The notes under the pieces: model-generated
What the model was told of the DNA's origin: nothing
Databases searched by the model: none
The model's input: only the letters and a program-made list of their open reading frames with translations
Shown here: positions 1 through 7,998 of the stretch, in pieces
Layout of the letters: the number at the start of each line of letters is the position of its first letter
Position numbering within the stretch: position 1 is the first letter of the stretch
Position numbers and translations under genes: made by a program
From: Streptomyces sp. BK208
GTDB taxonomy: Bacteria > Actinomycetota > Actinomycetes > Streptomycetales > Streptomycetaceae
Length of the DNA stretch: 64,000 nucleotides
Assembly (NCBI RefSeq): GCF_004364245.1
Contig: NZ_SOAV01000002.1
Location: forward strand, 782,599 to 846,598
Direction: 5' to 3'

Positions 1-423
1 CTGCGCGTGGCCCGGCAGCTCGTGATGTACCTGAAACGGCCCAGCGGGCAGAGCCAGTTCAGCGTCCCGCTGGAGCAGGTCTCCGCGACCCGGCGCATCG
101 AGGACCTCCGCCACCACATCCTGCGCAACATCGCCGCCCCGCTCACCGTCGCCGACCTCGCGGCCCACGCCCACGTCGGCGACCGGCAGCTCACCCGCAT
201 CTTCAAGACCGAACTCGGCACGACCCCGCACGCCTACGTCGAGTCGGCCCGCGTGGAAGTGGCCCGCCAGCAGCTCGAATCCACCGACGCGACCCTCGAA
301 CGCGTCGCCTCCGCCTGCGGCTTCGGCACCGTCGACACCCTGGTCAGGGCCTTCCGGCGCAGACTCGACACGACACCGACCGAGTACCGCCGCCGCTTCC
401 GGACCGGCGCGGGCGCCCCCTAA
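1..423 (+). CDS. GlxA-family transcriptional regulator, C-terminal part (cut by window edge)
   Basis: The reading frame is open from base 1 and ends at TAA 421-423, so only about the last 140 residues are present. They form a complete AraC-type DNA-binding domain: a first helix-turn-helix (LTVADLAAHAHVGDRQLTRIF) and a second (LERVASACGFGTVDTLVRAF), then the closing TPTEYRRRF motif. The segment before it (VARQLVMYLKRPSGQSQFS) is typical of the linker joining a DJ-1/PfpI-like N-terminal domain to the HTH in GlxA-family regulators. The sensor domain lies outside the window, so ligand and targets cannot be judged. It is convergent with the MerR gene at 740. Confidence 0.85.
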   Translation: MRVARQLVMYLKRPSGQSQFSVPLEQVSATRRIEDLRHHILRNIAAPLTVADLAAHAHVGDRQLTRIFKTELGTTPHAYVESARVEVARQQLESTDATLERVASACGFGTVDTLVRAFRRRLDTTPTEYRRRFRTGAGAP

Positions 424-552
424 GGGTGTCGTTCGGATCTTGCCGTGGGTCGCGGGGTCCGGCACGCACATCTGCGGCGTTGTCGTCGGTTGCCAGGGCT
501 CCGCCCTGTCGCCCTCCTCCGCCTCGCAGCCGCACGCACCGGACCCCACTCG

Positions 553-587
553 GGCCGGCAACAGGGCACCGTCGCCCGGAGCCGGCC
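553..587. terminator. Hairpin in convergent intergenic region
   Basis: The 316-base stretch 424-739 lies between convergent genes and holds no gene I can support. It contains a hairpin with arms GGCCGGC (553-559) and GCCGGCC (581-587) and an inner GGGC/GCCC pair. Its place between two 3' ends fits a bidirectional terminator. There is no T tract, which is common in Streptomyces. Confidence 0.35.
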
Positions 588-739
588 TGCTCCGAACGCC
601 ACCCCCTGGGCCGACTGCGCGCGAGGCGCCGTCGGAGGAAGGCGGGGGAGGCGCTCAGCGTCGTACCGGCCGCGCCGACCCACTGGGCGCCGGTCGCGCG
701 CAAGTGGTCCGTGTGGCCGACCGGATGACCGACGGGTGT

Positions 740-1111
740 TCAGGCCACCGGGCGGATCCGGCCACCGGTTGCCTGTCGCAACGCCGCTGCCAGCCGGTCA
801 CGGGCCTCGGTCTGGGCGGCGATCCGGTCGTTGAGGACCGCAAGCCGTTCCGCCGCAACCCGCAGGCCCTGCTCCGAGGGTGGTGCGGCGGCCACGTCTC
901 CGTCCAGGCACGGCAGGAACACCCGCACGTCGTCCAGGGTGAGCCCGGCGGCCAGCAGGTGGCGGATGTTGCGGACCCGCACCGCCGCCCGCTCGTCGTA
1001 GACGCGGTAGCCGTTGGGGGCCCGCTGCGAGGAGATCAGTCCGGCCTGCTCGTAGTGCCGCAGCGCACGGGCGGATGTCCCGGTCGCCCTGGCCAGCTCA
1101 CCGATCCGCAC
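740..1111 (-). CDS. MerR-family transcriptional regulator
   Basis: A 123-residue protein beginning VRIGELARATGTSARALRHYEQAGLI, the classic MerR winged helix-turn-helix, with NGYRVYDE as the wing and a short C-terminal coiled coil (LNDRIAAQTEARDRLAAALR). It lacks a long effector domain, so it resembles short single-domain regulators that sense small molecules or stress. I chose GTG at 1111 because GGGAGG lies 8 bases upstream; the GTG at 1120 would touch that ribosome-binding site. It follows the SDR gene (stop at 1138) by 26 bases on the same strand, so the two are probably co-transcribed. A MerR-style promoter lies upstream of the SDR gene and would be the likely autoregulated target. Confidence 0.85.
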   Translation of the reverse strand: MRIGELARATGTSARALRHYEQAGLISSQRAPNGYRVYDERAAVRVRNIRHLLAAGLTLDDVRVFLPCLDGDVAAAPPSEQGLRVAAERLAVLNDRIAAQTEARDRLAAALRQATGGRIRPVA

Positions 1112-1137
1112 CCGTCCCACCTCCCGGGTATCTCCTA

Positions 1138-1899
1138 TCACGCCACGACCGCTCCGCCGTCGACCGGGAGCACCACTCCGGTCACGAACGAGGCGGCCGG
1201 CGCGGCAAGTCGGGTGACGGCCCAGGCCACCTCCTCGGGGCGGCCGATCCGGGCCAGCGGGGTGTGCGCCAGCTGCCACTCCCGCACCGCCGCCTTCCGC
1301 TCCGGCGTCAGGCCCTGGTGCTCGCCGATGGGGGTGTCGATCGCGCCGGGGGCGACCGCCACCACCCGGATCCCGCGGGGTGCCAGCTCGACCGCCCAGC
1401 TGCGGGTCAGCAGCTCCAGAGCGGTCTTGGTGGCCGCATAGACCGAGCTGCCCGGCCAGGCTCGCTGCCCCACCGACGTACTGATGTTGACGATCACTCC
1501 GCCCGACTTCTCCAGGAGCGGCAGCGCGCCCTGGGCCAGCAGGATGGGAGCGACGAGGTTGGTGGCGAGCTGAGCTGTGATCATCTCCGACGTCAGGGTG
1601 CCGAGGGCGCCGCTGCGCACGATGCCCGCGTTGTTGACCAGCACGTCCAGCCGGCCGTGTGTCTCCAGCACGGTCCGGACGATCCGATCCGGCTCGCCCT
1701 CGGCCGTGATGTCCGCGACCAGCGGCGTGATCCGGTCGTGTCCGGCCCCGGTCTCCTCGAGGGGTTCGGCCCGCCGCCCGATCGCGACCACGTGGGACCC
1801 CTCGTCGGCGAACGCGCGGGCGGTGGCACGGCCGATCCCGGCTCCGGTGACGGCGACGACCCTGCTGTTCTGCGGTGCGGTGCTGTCCATGCCGGTCAT
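1138..1899 (-). CDS. Short-chain dehydrogenase/reductase with shortened cofactor loop
   Basis: A 253-residue classical SDR. Seen in the sequence: beta1 and glycine motif VAVTGAGIGRATA (about residues 14-26), NNAG near 89, the catalytic Ser in NISTS, and YAATK (the Tyr-x-x-x-Lys pair). The N-terminal loop reads TGAGIG where the family has TGxxxGIG, so it is two residues short. That is unusual and could affect NAD(P) binding. The C-terminus ends in VLPVDGGAVVA as expected. The substrate is unknown. A second ATG at 1890 (MDST) is an alternative start, possibly on a leaderless transcript given the promoter position. First gene of a two-gene unit with the MerR regulator. Confidence 0.85.
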   Translation of the reverse strand: MTGMDSTAPQNSRVVAVTGAGIGRATARAFADEGSHVVAIGRRAEPLEETGAGHDRITPLVADITAEGEPDRIVRTVLETHGRLDVLVNNAGIVRSGALGTLTSEMITAQLATNLVAPILLAQGALPLLEKSGGVIVNISTSVGQRAWPGSSVYAATKTALELLTRSWAVELAPRGIRVVAVAPGAIDTPIGEHQGLTPERKAAVREWQLAHTPLARIGRPEEVAWAVTRLAAPAASFVTGVVLPVDGGAVVA

Positions 1900-1930
1900 C
1901 GTGCAACCCTGCCCCCAGTGGCAAGGTCAA
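1900..1930 (-). promoter_or_regulatory. MerR-type promoter/operator for the SDR-MerR operon
   Basis: On the minus strand a -35 TTGACC (1925-1930) is followed by an imperfect dyad between -35 and -10: GGCAAGGTC at 1920-1928 against AACCCTGCC at 1905-1913 on the plus strand. MerR regulators bind such dyads inside over-long (18-19 bp) spacers and untwist the promoter. The -10 (TTGCAC, 1901-1906, spacing 18) is weak, so the call rests mainly on the dyad and the neighbouring merR-like gene. Confidence 0.5.
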
Positions 1931-2025
1931 GCAGCGCGCCTGACGGGGCAGGGAACCGGCGGCTCGCGCAGAGGGGGAGCCGGACCGCGGACCCCCCGGG
2001 TGGGGCGGCTCGTACACTGGCGCAG

Positions 2026-2862
2026 ATGGAGGACCACGCGGCCACCGGGATCAGGGCACGTCCGGCGACCGTCCTGCGGGAGTACGTCTCCTCGTACGTC
2101 GGCTTCGACCTCCGCGGGCTCCCGACGGGGGTGCACTGCGGCCCGCCGAGCCGTGCGCTCACCGCGGTGATCAGCCTGTCGGATCCCCTGGAGGTGGCGG
2201 CGGGCGTCGACGACGGGTCACCGGTCACCCCGTTCGGCAGTGTGGCCGGCGGCCTGATGTGCCGGTCCGTCGCGATCCACCACGACGGACGCCAGCACGG
2301 TGTCCAGGTGTCGCTGACACCCCTCGGGGCCCGGGCCGTCTACGGCATTCCCTCAGCCGAACTCGCCCACCGGCTGGTCCCCCTCGACGAGCTTCTCGGA
2401 GCGCTCGCCGTCGAGTTGGCCGACCGGCTCCGGGCGGCGACGACATGGGCGGCTCGGTTCGCCGCGCTGGACGAGTTGCTCCTGCGGGCCGTCGGCCGTG
2501 ACGCCCGCGGCGACCACGTGCGCCGGGTGCGCCCCGAGGTGGCCGAGGCATGGCGCCGCCTCGTCGCCGCGCGGGGGCGCGTCCAGGTCGGCGCGGTCGC
2601 CGCGGAACTCGGCTGGAGCCGTCGGTACCTCACCGAGCGGTTCCGCGGCGAGGTGGGCCTGTCGCCGAAGACCCTCGCCCGCGTCCTGCGCTTCGAGCAC
2701 GCCCACGAACTCGCGGCGGCGCGGGACCCGCTCCCGTGGGGCGAGGTGGCGTCCGTCTCCGGCTACGCCGACCAGGCCCATCTCGTACGGGACTGGCGCG
2801 AGTTCACCGGCCGGTCGCCGACGGCCTGGCGGCGCGGCGAAGTCCTCCTCGGAGCCGGGTAG
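2026..2862 (+). CDS. AraC-family transcriptional regulator
   Basis: A 278-residue protein. The first about 150 residues form an AraC N-terminal domain of the DUF6597 style, beginning VLREYVSSYVGFDLRG. The last about 100 carry two helix-turn-helices (VQVGAVAAELGWSRRYLTERF and LPWGEVASVSGYADQAHLVRDW) ending with the typical FTGRSPTAWR signature. ATG at 2026 is divergent from the SDR gene at 1899, leaving a 126-base shared upstream region. The cupin gene starts 75 bases downstream and may be its target, but this is inference from position only. Confidence 0.85.
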   Translation: MEDHAATGIRARPATVLREYVSSYVGFDLRGLPTGVHCGPPSRALTAVISLSDPLEVAAGVDDGSPVTPFGSVAGGLMCRSVAIHHDGRQHGVQVSLTPLGARAVYGIPSAELAHRLVPLDELLGALAVELADRLRAATTWAARFAALDELLLRAVGRDARGDHVRRVRPEVAEAWRRLVAARGRVQVGAVAAELGWSRRYLTERFRGEVGLSPKTLARVLRFEHAHELAAARDPLPWGEVASVSGYADQAHLVRDWREFTGRSPTAWRRGEVLLGAG

Positions 2863-2936
2863 CCGTCGGCCCCTGAGCCGGCTTCCGTTCCCTTTTCTTC
2901 AAGACCGCCCGATCCCCGGCGTGGACGATCGTCGGC

Positions 2937-3407
2937 ATGAGACTCGGCAACCACGAACGCGAAGCCATGGATCTGCGGACCACTCCCGTGCACCTCGGAC
3001 TGGGGTCGACGGCGAAACCCGTCGAGGGTTTCACCTGGGACCCGGAGGTGCTCCGGGCCTACAGCGCCGCGGTCGCGGCGGACGGCGCCGAGGGCCGGAC
3101 GGTCATGGTCTTCGACGGCGAGGGACCCGGCGACCACGAGGAGTGCCACCCCGCGGGCGACGAACTGGTCGTGTGCCTCGGCGGCTCCGTGACGGTCACC
3201 CGTGACACGGACGGGGTGCCGGAGCACGTGCGGCTCGGACCGGGGGAGGCCACCGTCAACCCGGCCGGGGTGTGGCACGTGGTGGACATGGACGGGCCGG
3301 CGACCATCCTGGCCATCACCGCGGGTCTCGGCACCGAACACCGACCTCGGACCGGCACCCGCCCGGCGGACCGCGTCGGCACGCCCGGCCCGCGGGAGAC
3401 GCCGTGA
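2937..3407 (+). CDS. Cupin-domain protein
   Basis: A 156-residue single-domain cupin. The two motifs are visible: DHEECHPAGDELVVCLGG (His, Glu, His and Glu as likely metal ligands) and GEATVNPAGVWHVVD (second-motif His). An ATG at 2967 (MDLRTT) is an alternative start and would remove ten residues. The stop overlaps the GTG start of the SGNH hydrolase gene (GTGA, 3404-3407), indicating translational coupling. Cupins of this size often bind or isomerise small carbonyl compounds, but the substrate cannot be told. Confidence 0.8.
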   Translation: MRLGNHEREAMDLRTTPVHLGLGSTAKPVEGFTWDPEVLRAYSAAVAADGAEGRTVMVFDGEGPGDHEECHPAGDELVVCLGGSVTVTRDTDGVPEHVRLGPGEATVNPAGVWHVVDMDGPATILAITAGLGTEHRPRTGTRPADRVGTPGPRETP

Positions 3408-4123
3408 CGACCCGCATCGCGTGCCTCGGCGACAGCCTCACCCGCGCGCAGTTCAGCGCCGACTACCTGAACCCCCTGGGACGACTCCGCCCACCCGGTG
3501 ACGTGCGGCTCGCCCGTTTCGGTGCCAACGGCGACTTCGCCCACAACCTCTTGCAGGGCCTCGACGCCGTCGTCGCGGACCCACCCGACGTGATCACCGT
3601 GCTGATCGGTACCAACGACGCCCGAGCGAGCCTCGCCGGCTACCCCGTCGAGCAGGCCGTGAAGCGCAAACGGCTCCCCGAGCGCCCGTCGGCCGGCTGG
3701 TTCCAGCAGTGTCTGGGAGCCGTCGTCGCACGGCTGCGCGCGGAGACCGACGCGACGATCGGGCTGCTGTCGATACCGGTACTCGGCCAACAGCTCGACG
3801 GGGCGGCGGCACAGGCATCGCTGGCGTACAGCCGGTTGATCGCCGAGGTCGCCGCCGCCGACGAGGTGGCCTACCTTCCGCTCCACGAACGCCAGACGGA
3901 GGAACTGCGCCGAGCGGACCCGCCGCCGATCCCGTACCGGGAGGTGACGCCCGCGGCGGCCATCGGCGTGCTCGCCCAGCGCGCGGTGCTGCGCCGCGGC
4001 CTCGACACGATCTCGCGGCGGCGGGGCCTCGTGCTCACGACCGACCACATCCACCAGAACAGCCGCGGCGCCGCCCTCATCGCCGAGGTCATCGACGCCG
4101 GTCTGCTGACCCGGAGGGTGTAG
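3404..4123 (+). CDS. SGNH/GDSL-family hydrolase
   Basis: A 239-residue protein starting at GTG inside the cupin stop. Block I (ACLGDSLT, catalytic Ser near residue 10), block II Gly (FGANGDFAHN), block III (VLIGTNDA, Asn oxyanion) and block V (DHIHQNSRG, Asp/His pair) are all recognisable, so the esterase or acyl-hydrolase active site is complete. No signal peptide is seen, suggesting a cytoplasmic enzyme. Its 3' end overlaps the convergent ECF S-component gene by 35 bases (4089-4123). Confidence 0.85.
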   Translation: MTTRIACLGDSLTRAQFSADYLNPLGRLRPPGDVRLARFGANGDFAHNLLQGLDAVVADPPDVITVLIGTNDARASLAGYPVEQAVKRKRLPERPSAGWFQQCLGAVVARLRAETDATIGLLSIPVLGQQLDGAAAQASLAYSRLIAEVAAADEVAYLPLHERQTEELRRADPPPIPYREVTPAAAIGVLAQRAVLRRGLDTISRRRGLVLTTDHIHQNSRGAALIAEVIDAGLLTRRV

Positions 4124-4973
4124 GTCCGGCACCCGTCCGGTCGGAGGCCTCCCCGAACGTGACCGGTGCCTCGAAGGCCGCCCTGCGGGTCGCGCGGCGC
4201 AGGGCCTTGAGGAGGGGGGTGCCCAGGCTCAGGGTCAGGACGACGGTCAGGGCAGCGCGTCCTCCGTCCCAGCCGAGTGAGGTGACCAGACAGTAGGCCA
4301 GGAAGTGGGCCAGGTTGGTGCCGACCGATGCTCCCGCGTCGAAGGCGATGTTCGACGAGAGCTCGTTCATGAAGGTCCAGCCCGCGAGATTCGTGGCCGT
4401 GCCGTAGGCGAACGCGCCCAGGAAGCCGTATCCGGCGAGCAGGAGCAGCTCCCCGCGCCCGCGCAGTCGGTCCGGGAAGGGCAGCAGGCCGGCCCCCATC
4501 GTGAACCAGCCCATCGACAGCATCTGGAACGGCATCCACGGCCCCACCCCGCCCGTGAGCAGCGCGGACGCGAACATCGTGATCGAGCCGAGGACGAAGC
4601 CGAAGCCGGGGCCTAGGACTCGGCCGCTGAGAAGCAGCAGGAAGAACATCGGTTCCAGGCCGCCGGTGCCCGCGCCGAGCGGGCGCAGTGCCGCACCCGT
4701 CGCGGCGAGGACGCCGAGCATGGCCACGGCCTTCGGGCCCAGCCCCGACTCCGAGATGGTCGCGGCCAGGACAGCCACCATGAGCACCAACAGTCCGGCG
4801 AAGAGCCAGGGTGCGTCCGCGCTGTGGGCGTTCCTCGAGGCATCCGGCGGCAGCAGGAAGGGCCAGCCGAAGCCCGCCACACCCACCGCGCTGACCAGGA
4901 CGAGGGCGGCGACCGAGCGGGGGCCGAGGCGGACGGCGCGGGCCTGGCGCTGGGGAGGGGGGCCGCCGGTCAT
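4089..4973 (-). CDS. ECF transporter S component (corrinoid/cobalt type)
   Basis: A 294-residue integral membrane protein with about six hydrophobic segments, including RVLGPGFGFVLGSITMFAS and the MPFQMLSMGWFTMGAGLLP region characteristic of bacterial ECF substrate-binding subunits. It starts at ATG 4973, overlapping the ATPase stop (ATGA). It is the last gene of an operon headed by a cobalamin riboswitch (9975-10110), so vitamin B12, cobinamide or cobalt is the likely ligand. The C-terminal about 35 residues are charged and lie where the reading frame crosses the 3' end of the convergent hydrolase. Confidence 0.85.
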   Translation of the reverse strand: MTGGPPPQRQARAVRLGPRSVAALVLVSAVGVAGFGWPFLLPPDASRNAHSADAPWLFAGLLVLMVAVLAATISESGLGPKAVAMLGVLAATGAALRPLGAGTGGLEPMFFLLLLSGRVLGPGFGFVLGSITMFASALLTGGVGPWMPFQMLSMGWFTMGAGLLPFPDRLRGRGELLLLAGYGFLGAFAYGTATNLAGWTFMNELSSNIAFDAGASVGTNLAHFLAYCLVTSLGWDGGRAALTVVLTLSLGTPLLKALRRATRRAAFEAPVTFGEASDRTGAGPTPSGSADRRR

Positions 4974-6655
4974 GCCAGCGCCTCCCGTACCTGCGCCACC
5001 GTGAGCCACTTGCGCGGCGCCAGCACCTTGGCCACCTGCGGGGCGTAGGACGGGGAGGCCACCACCACGTCCGCCGCCGGACCGTCGGCGATCACCTCGC
5101 CCTCGGCGAGCAGCACGACCCGGTGGGCCAGCTCGGCGGCGAGTTCCACGTCGTGCGTGGCCAGCACGATCGCGTGACCCTCGGCGGCCAGGCCGCGCAG
5201 GATGCCGGCCAGCCGGGCCTTCGCCGCGTAGTCCAGGCCGCGCGTCGGCTCGTCCAGGAGGAGGAGCGGAGGGCGGGCCGTCAGGACGACGGACAGGGCG
5301 AGCGTCAGGCGCTGGCCCTCCGAGAGGTCCCGGGGGTGCATGTCGTCCGTGACGCCCGGGAGCAGTTCGGTGAGGAGGGCGCGGCAGGTGCCGGGCGTCG
5401 CGTCCGCGTCCCGGTCGGCGGCCGCGCACTCGGCGGCGACCGTGTCGGCGTAGAGCAGGTCGCGCGGCTCCTGCGGGACCAGGCCGACCCGGCGGACGAG
5501 GTCGCGGGGGGCCGTGCGGTGCGGTACGGCGTCCCCGGCCCGCACCGAACCGGCGGACGGCTCGACCAGGCCGACCAGCGCGGACAGCAGGGTGGACTTC
5601 CCGGCGCCGTTGCGGCCCATCAGGGCGACCGTCTCGCCGGGGGAGACGGTCAGGTCGACGTGGTGCAACGCCTGGACGCGGTCGCGGCGCACGGAGAGGG
5701 AACGGACCTCGGCGGCGTACGGGGCGGGGGCCGGCTCCGGGTGCTTCGCGCGGCGGCGCCACCGGGAGGCGGCGGGGCGCGGGGCGGGCGGCGCCGGGAG
5801 CACGGCGGACGCCGGCGGGGTGCGGTCGGGGATCTCCCGGCCGGCCAGGCGCTCACGCAGTCCGGACGCACGGCGGCGGGCGTCCCGGATCGTCAGCGGC
5901 AGCGGGGACCAGCCCGCCAGCCTGCCCAGGTCCACCACCGGCGGGTACACCGGGGACACGGCCATCACCTCCGCCGGGGCGCCGAGGAGCGGTGCCTCGC
6001 CCGGGGCCGGGAGCAGGACGACCTGGTCGGCGTACTGGATGACCCGCTCCAGGCGGTGCTCGGCCATCAGGACCGTCGTACCGAGGTCGTGGACCAGGCG
6101 CTGGAGGACCGCCAGGACCTCTTCGGCGGCGGCGGGGTCCAGGGCGGAGGTCGGCTCGTCCAGGACCAGGACCTGAGGGTGCGGGGTGAGGACGGAGCCG
6201 ATGGCGACCCGCTGCTGCTGGCCGCCGGAGAGCGTGGCGATCGGGCGGGAGCGCAGGCCGGACAGGCCCAGCAGGTCCAGGGTCTCCTCGACGCGGCGGC
6301 GCATCACGTCCGGGGCGAGCCCCAGGGACTCCATGCCGTACGCCAGCTCGTCCTCGACGGTGTCGGTCACGAAGTGGGAGAGCGGGTCCTGGCCGACCGT
6401 GCCCACCACGTCGGCGAGTTCGCGCGGCTTGTGGGTGCGGGTGTCGCGGCCGGCCACGGTGACCCGGCCGCTGAGCGTGCCGCCGGTGAAGTGCGGGACG
6501 AGGCCGCCGACCGCGCCGAGAACGGTGGACTTGCCTACCCCGGAGGGACCGGCGAGCAGCACGAGTTCACCCTCCGGGACCTCGAAGTCCACGCCCCGTA
6601 CGGTGGGTTCGGCCGCGCCGTCGTAGGTGACCGACACGTCCTCGAAGCGGATCAC
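4970..6655 (-). CDS. ECF transporter ATPase, fused A and A' subunits
   Basis: A 561-residue protein containing two ABC ATPase domains in tandem. Domain 1 has Walker A GPSGVGKST, signature LSGGQQQR and Walker B VLVLDEPTSALDP. Domain 2 (about 345-555) has Walker A GRNGAGKST, a degenerate signature LSEGQRLT and Walker B LLLLDEPTRGLD. This is the usual fused EcfA/EcfA' arrangement of actinobacteria. GTG at 6655 overlaps the TGA of the permease gene (GTGA). It powers the ECF module with the neighbouring T and S components. Confidence 0.92.
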   Translation of the reverse strand: MIRFEDVSVTYDGAAEPTVRGVDFEVPEGELVLLAGPSGVGKSTVLGAVGGLVPHFTGGTLSGRVTVAGRDTRTHKPRELADVVGTVGQDPLSHFVTDTVEDELAYGMESLGLAPDVMRRRVEETLDLLGLSGLRSRPIATLSGGQQQRVAIGSVLTPHPQVLVLDEPTSALDPAAAEEVLAVLQRLVHDLGTTVLMAEHRLERVIQYADQVVLLPAPGEAPLLGAPAEVMAVSPVYPPVVDLGRLAGWSPLPLTIRDARRRASGLRERLAGREIPDRTPPASAVLPAPPAPRPAASRWRRRAKHPEPAPAPYAAEVRSLSVRRDRVQALHHVDLTVSPGETVALMGRNGAGKSTLLSALVGLVEPSAGSVRAGDAVPHRTAPRDLVRRVGLVPQEPRDLLYADTVAAECAAADRDADATPGTCRALLTELLPGVTDDMHPRDLSEGQRLTLALSVVLTARPPLLLLDEPTRGLDYAAKARLAGILRGLAAEGHAIVLATHDVELAAELAHRVVLLAEGEVIADGPAADVVVASPSYAPQVAKVLAPRKWLTVAQVREALA

Positions 6656-7998
6656 GACGGCTCCTTCACGGCGGTCTGGGGTGCGGGGGTCCGGGATGCG
6701 GGGGTCTCGGGTGCGGCGGTCTCGGGTGAGGGGGGCTCGGGCGCCGGGGTGACGAACGCCGGGAGCAGGCCGACGAGGACGGCCGCCGCCGGCCAGAGGG
6801 GCAGGGTGGGCGCGGTCAGCGGGACCACGCCCGGGTGCAGCGCCGCCGGGTCGCGGGCGGCGGCGAGGAACAGCAGCGCGGCCACCGCCGCGCCGGAGGC
6901 GGTGACCAGCCACGCCCGGGCGTCCCAGCGGTCCGGGCGGTAGCGGGTGCGGACCGTGCGCCGTCCGCCGAGCCACAGACCCGCGACCGCGGCGGCGACA
7001 CCCGCCACGAGCACGGGGATGCCGTACGTGCCTCCCGCGGCGGTCAGCAGCCCGTACGTGCCCGCGCAGACGCCGAGCAGGCCGCCCAGGGTGAGGGCGG
7101 CGGTGGTACGGCGGACGGGGGCCGGGACGCGTGCGGTACGGCCGTAGCCGCGGGCGTCCATCGCGGCGGCGAGGGCGACGGAGCGTTCCAGGGCGCCCTC
7201 CAGGACGGGGAGGCCCACCTGGAGCAGACCCCGTACGCCCCGGTCCGGGCGGCCGCGCAGACGGCGGGCGGCGCGCAGGCGCTGGACGTCGGCGATGAGG
7301 TTCGGCGCGAAGGTGAGGGCGACGACGACGGCGACGCCCATCTCGTAGAGGGCGCCGGGGAGGGACTTGAGGAGGCGGGAGGGGTTGGCCAGGGCGTTCG
7401 CGGCGCCGACGCAGATGAGGAGGGTGGCCAGCGTCATCGCGTCGTACAGCGAGAAGGCGAGGCCCTCCGCGGTGACCCGGCCGCCGAGGCGGATGCCCTG
7501 CGCCCAGTCGGGGAGGGGGACCTCGGGGAGGGTGACGAGGGTGTGGGTGCCGGGGACAGGGGAGCCGAGGAAGGTGGTGAAGAGGAGGCGGATGACGATG
7601 ACGGCGAGGGCGAGTTTGACGAAGGCGCCGTAGGAGCGGGACCAAGGGGCGTGCGGGCGGCGGGTGATGACGACGTAGGCGGAGACCGTGACGAGGAGGG
7701 CGAGGAGGAGCGGGTTGGTGGTGCGGGTGGCGGCGGTGCCGAGGGACAGGGCCCAGAGCCACCAGGCGCCGGGGTGTACGGGTGCGGTGAGCTGTCGGCG
7801 GGAGGTGGGGGCGCTTGCCCACGCTGACGGGGTGCCTCCCCCAGAGGGGCTACCCCCGGCGCCCACCCTCCCCCACGCCCGGCTTCGCTCGCGCGGGGGG
7901 ACCCCCATCGCCCCAGCGGCACGACTGCCCGCAGGTTGCGGGGCATTGCTGCCCGCAGCTTGCGGGGGACCGTTGCGCGCTGCTTCAGCGGGTGGCAT
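6652..7998 (-). CDS. ECF transporter T component (transmembrane coupling subunit)
   Basis: A CbiQ/EcfT-like membrane protein. The core contains the coupling-helix motifs AMDARGYGRTAR and RAARRLRGRPDRG plus six or more hydrophobic segments. It bridges the S component and the ATPases. The start is uncertain: ATG 7998 overlaps the upstream gene by 14 bases but gives about 60 extra N-terminal residues rich in Ala/Pro/Gly that are encoded by repetitive DNA (7815-7998). The recognisable protein begins near SRRQLTAPVHPGAWWLWALSLG, around base 7805. ATG 7908 is another possibility. The C-terminus also carries a low-complexity PEPPSPETAAPETPAS tail. Confidence 0.85.
   Translation of the reverse strand: MPPAEAARNGPPQAAGSNAPQPAGSRAAGAMGVPPRERSRAWGRVGAGGSPSGGGTPSAWASAPTSRRQLTAPVHPGAWWLWALSLGTAATRTTNPLLLALLVTVSAYVVITRRPHAPWSRSYGAFVKLALAVIVIRLLFTTFLGSPVPGTHTLVTLPEVPLPDWAQGIRLGGRVTAEGLAFSLYDAMTLATLLICVGAANALANPSRLLKSLPGALYEMGVAVVVALTFAPNLIADVQRLRAARRLRGRPDRGVRGLLQVGLPVLEGALERSVALAAAMDARGYGRTARVPAPVRRTTAALTLGGLLGVCAGTYGLLTAAGGTYGIPVLVAGVAAAVAGLWLGGRRTVRTRYRPDRWDARAWLVTASGAAVAALLFLAAARDPAALHPGVVPLTAPTLPLWPAAAVLVGLLPAFVTPAPEPPSPETAAPETPASRTPAPQTAVKEPS
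7815..7998. repeat. Repetitive G-tract palindromes and degenerate 27-bp repeats
   Basis: This stretch holds short inverted G/C tracts (TGCCTCCCCCAGAGGGGC, CGGGGGGACCCCC) and two or three degenerate copies of a unit containing TGCCCGCAGxTTGCGGGGxA, at about 7926-7983. I recall similar C-tract elements between streptomycete genes. Here they sit at the junction of two operon genes and are read through as the N-terminus of the T component. Confidence 0.6.

Noticed and set aside
440..1441. Long open frames on the plus strand across the SDR/MerR region
   Set aside because: Codon bias and family motifs belong to the minus-strand MerR and SDR genes; these are antisense shadows caused by high GC.
5123..6943. 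606-codon plus-strand frame opposite the ECF ATPase
   Set aside because: Low-complexity Arg/Gly/Gln protein with no motifs; the opposite strand encodes a clear two-domain ABC ATPase.
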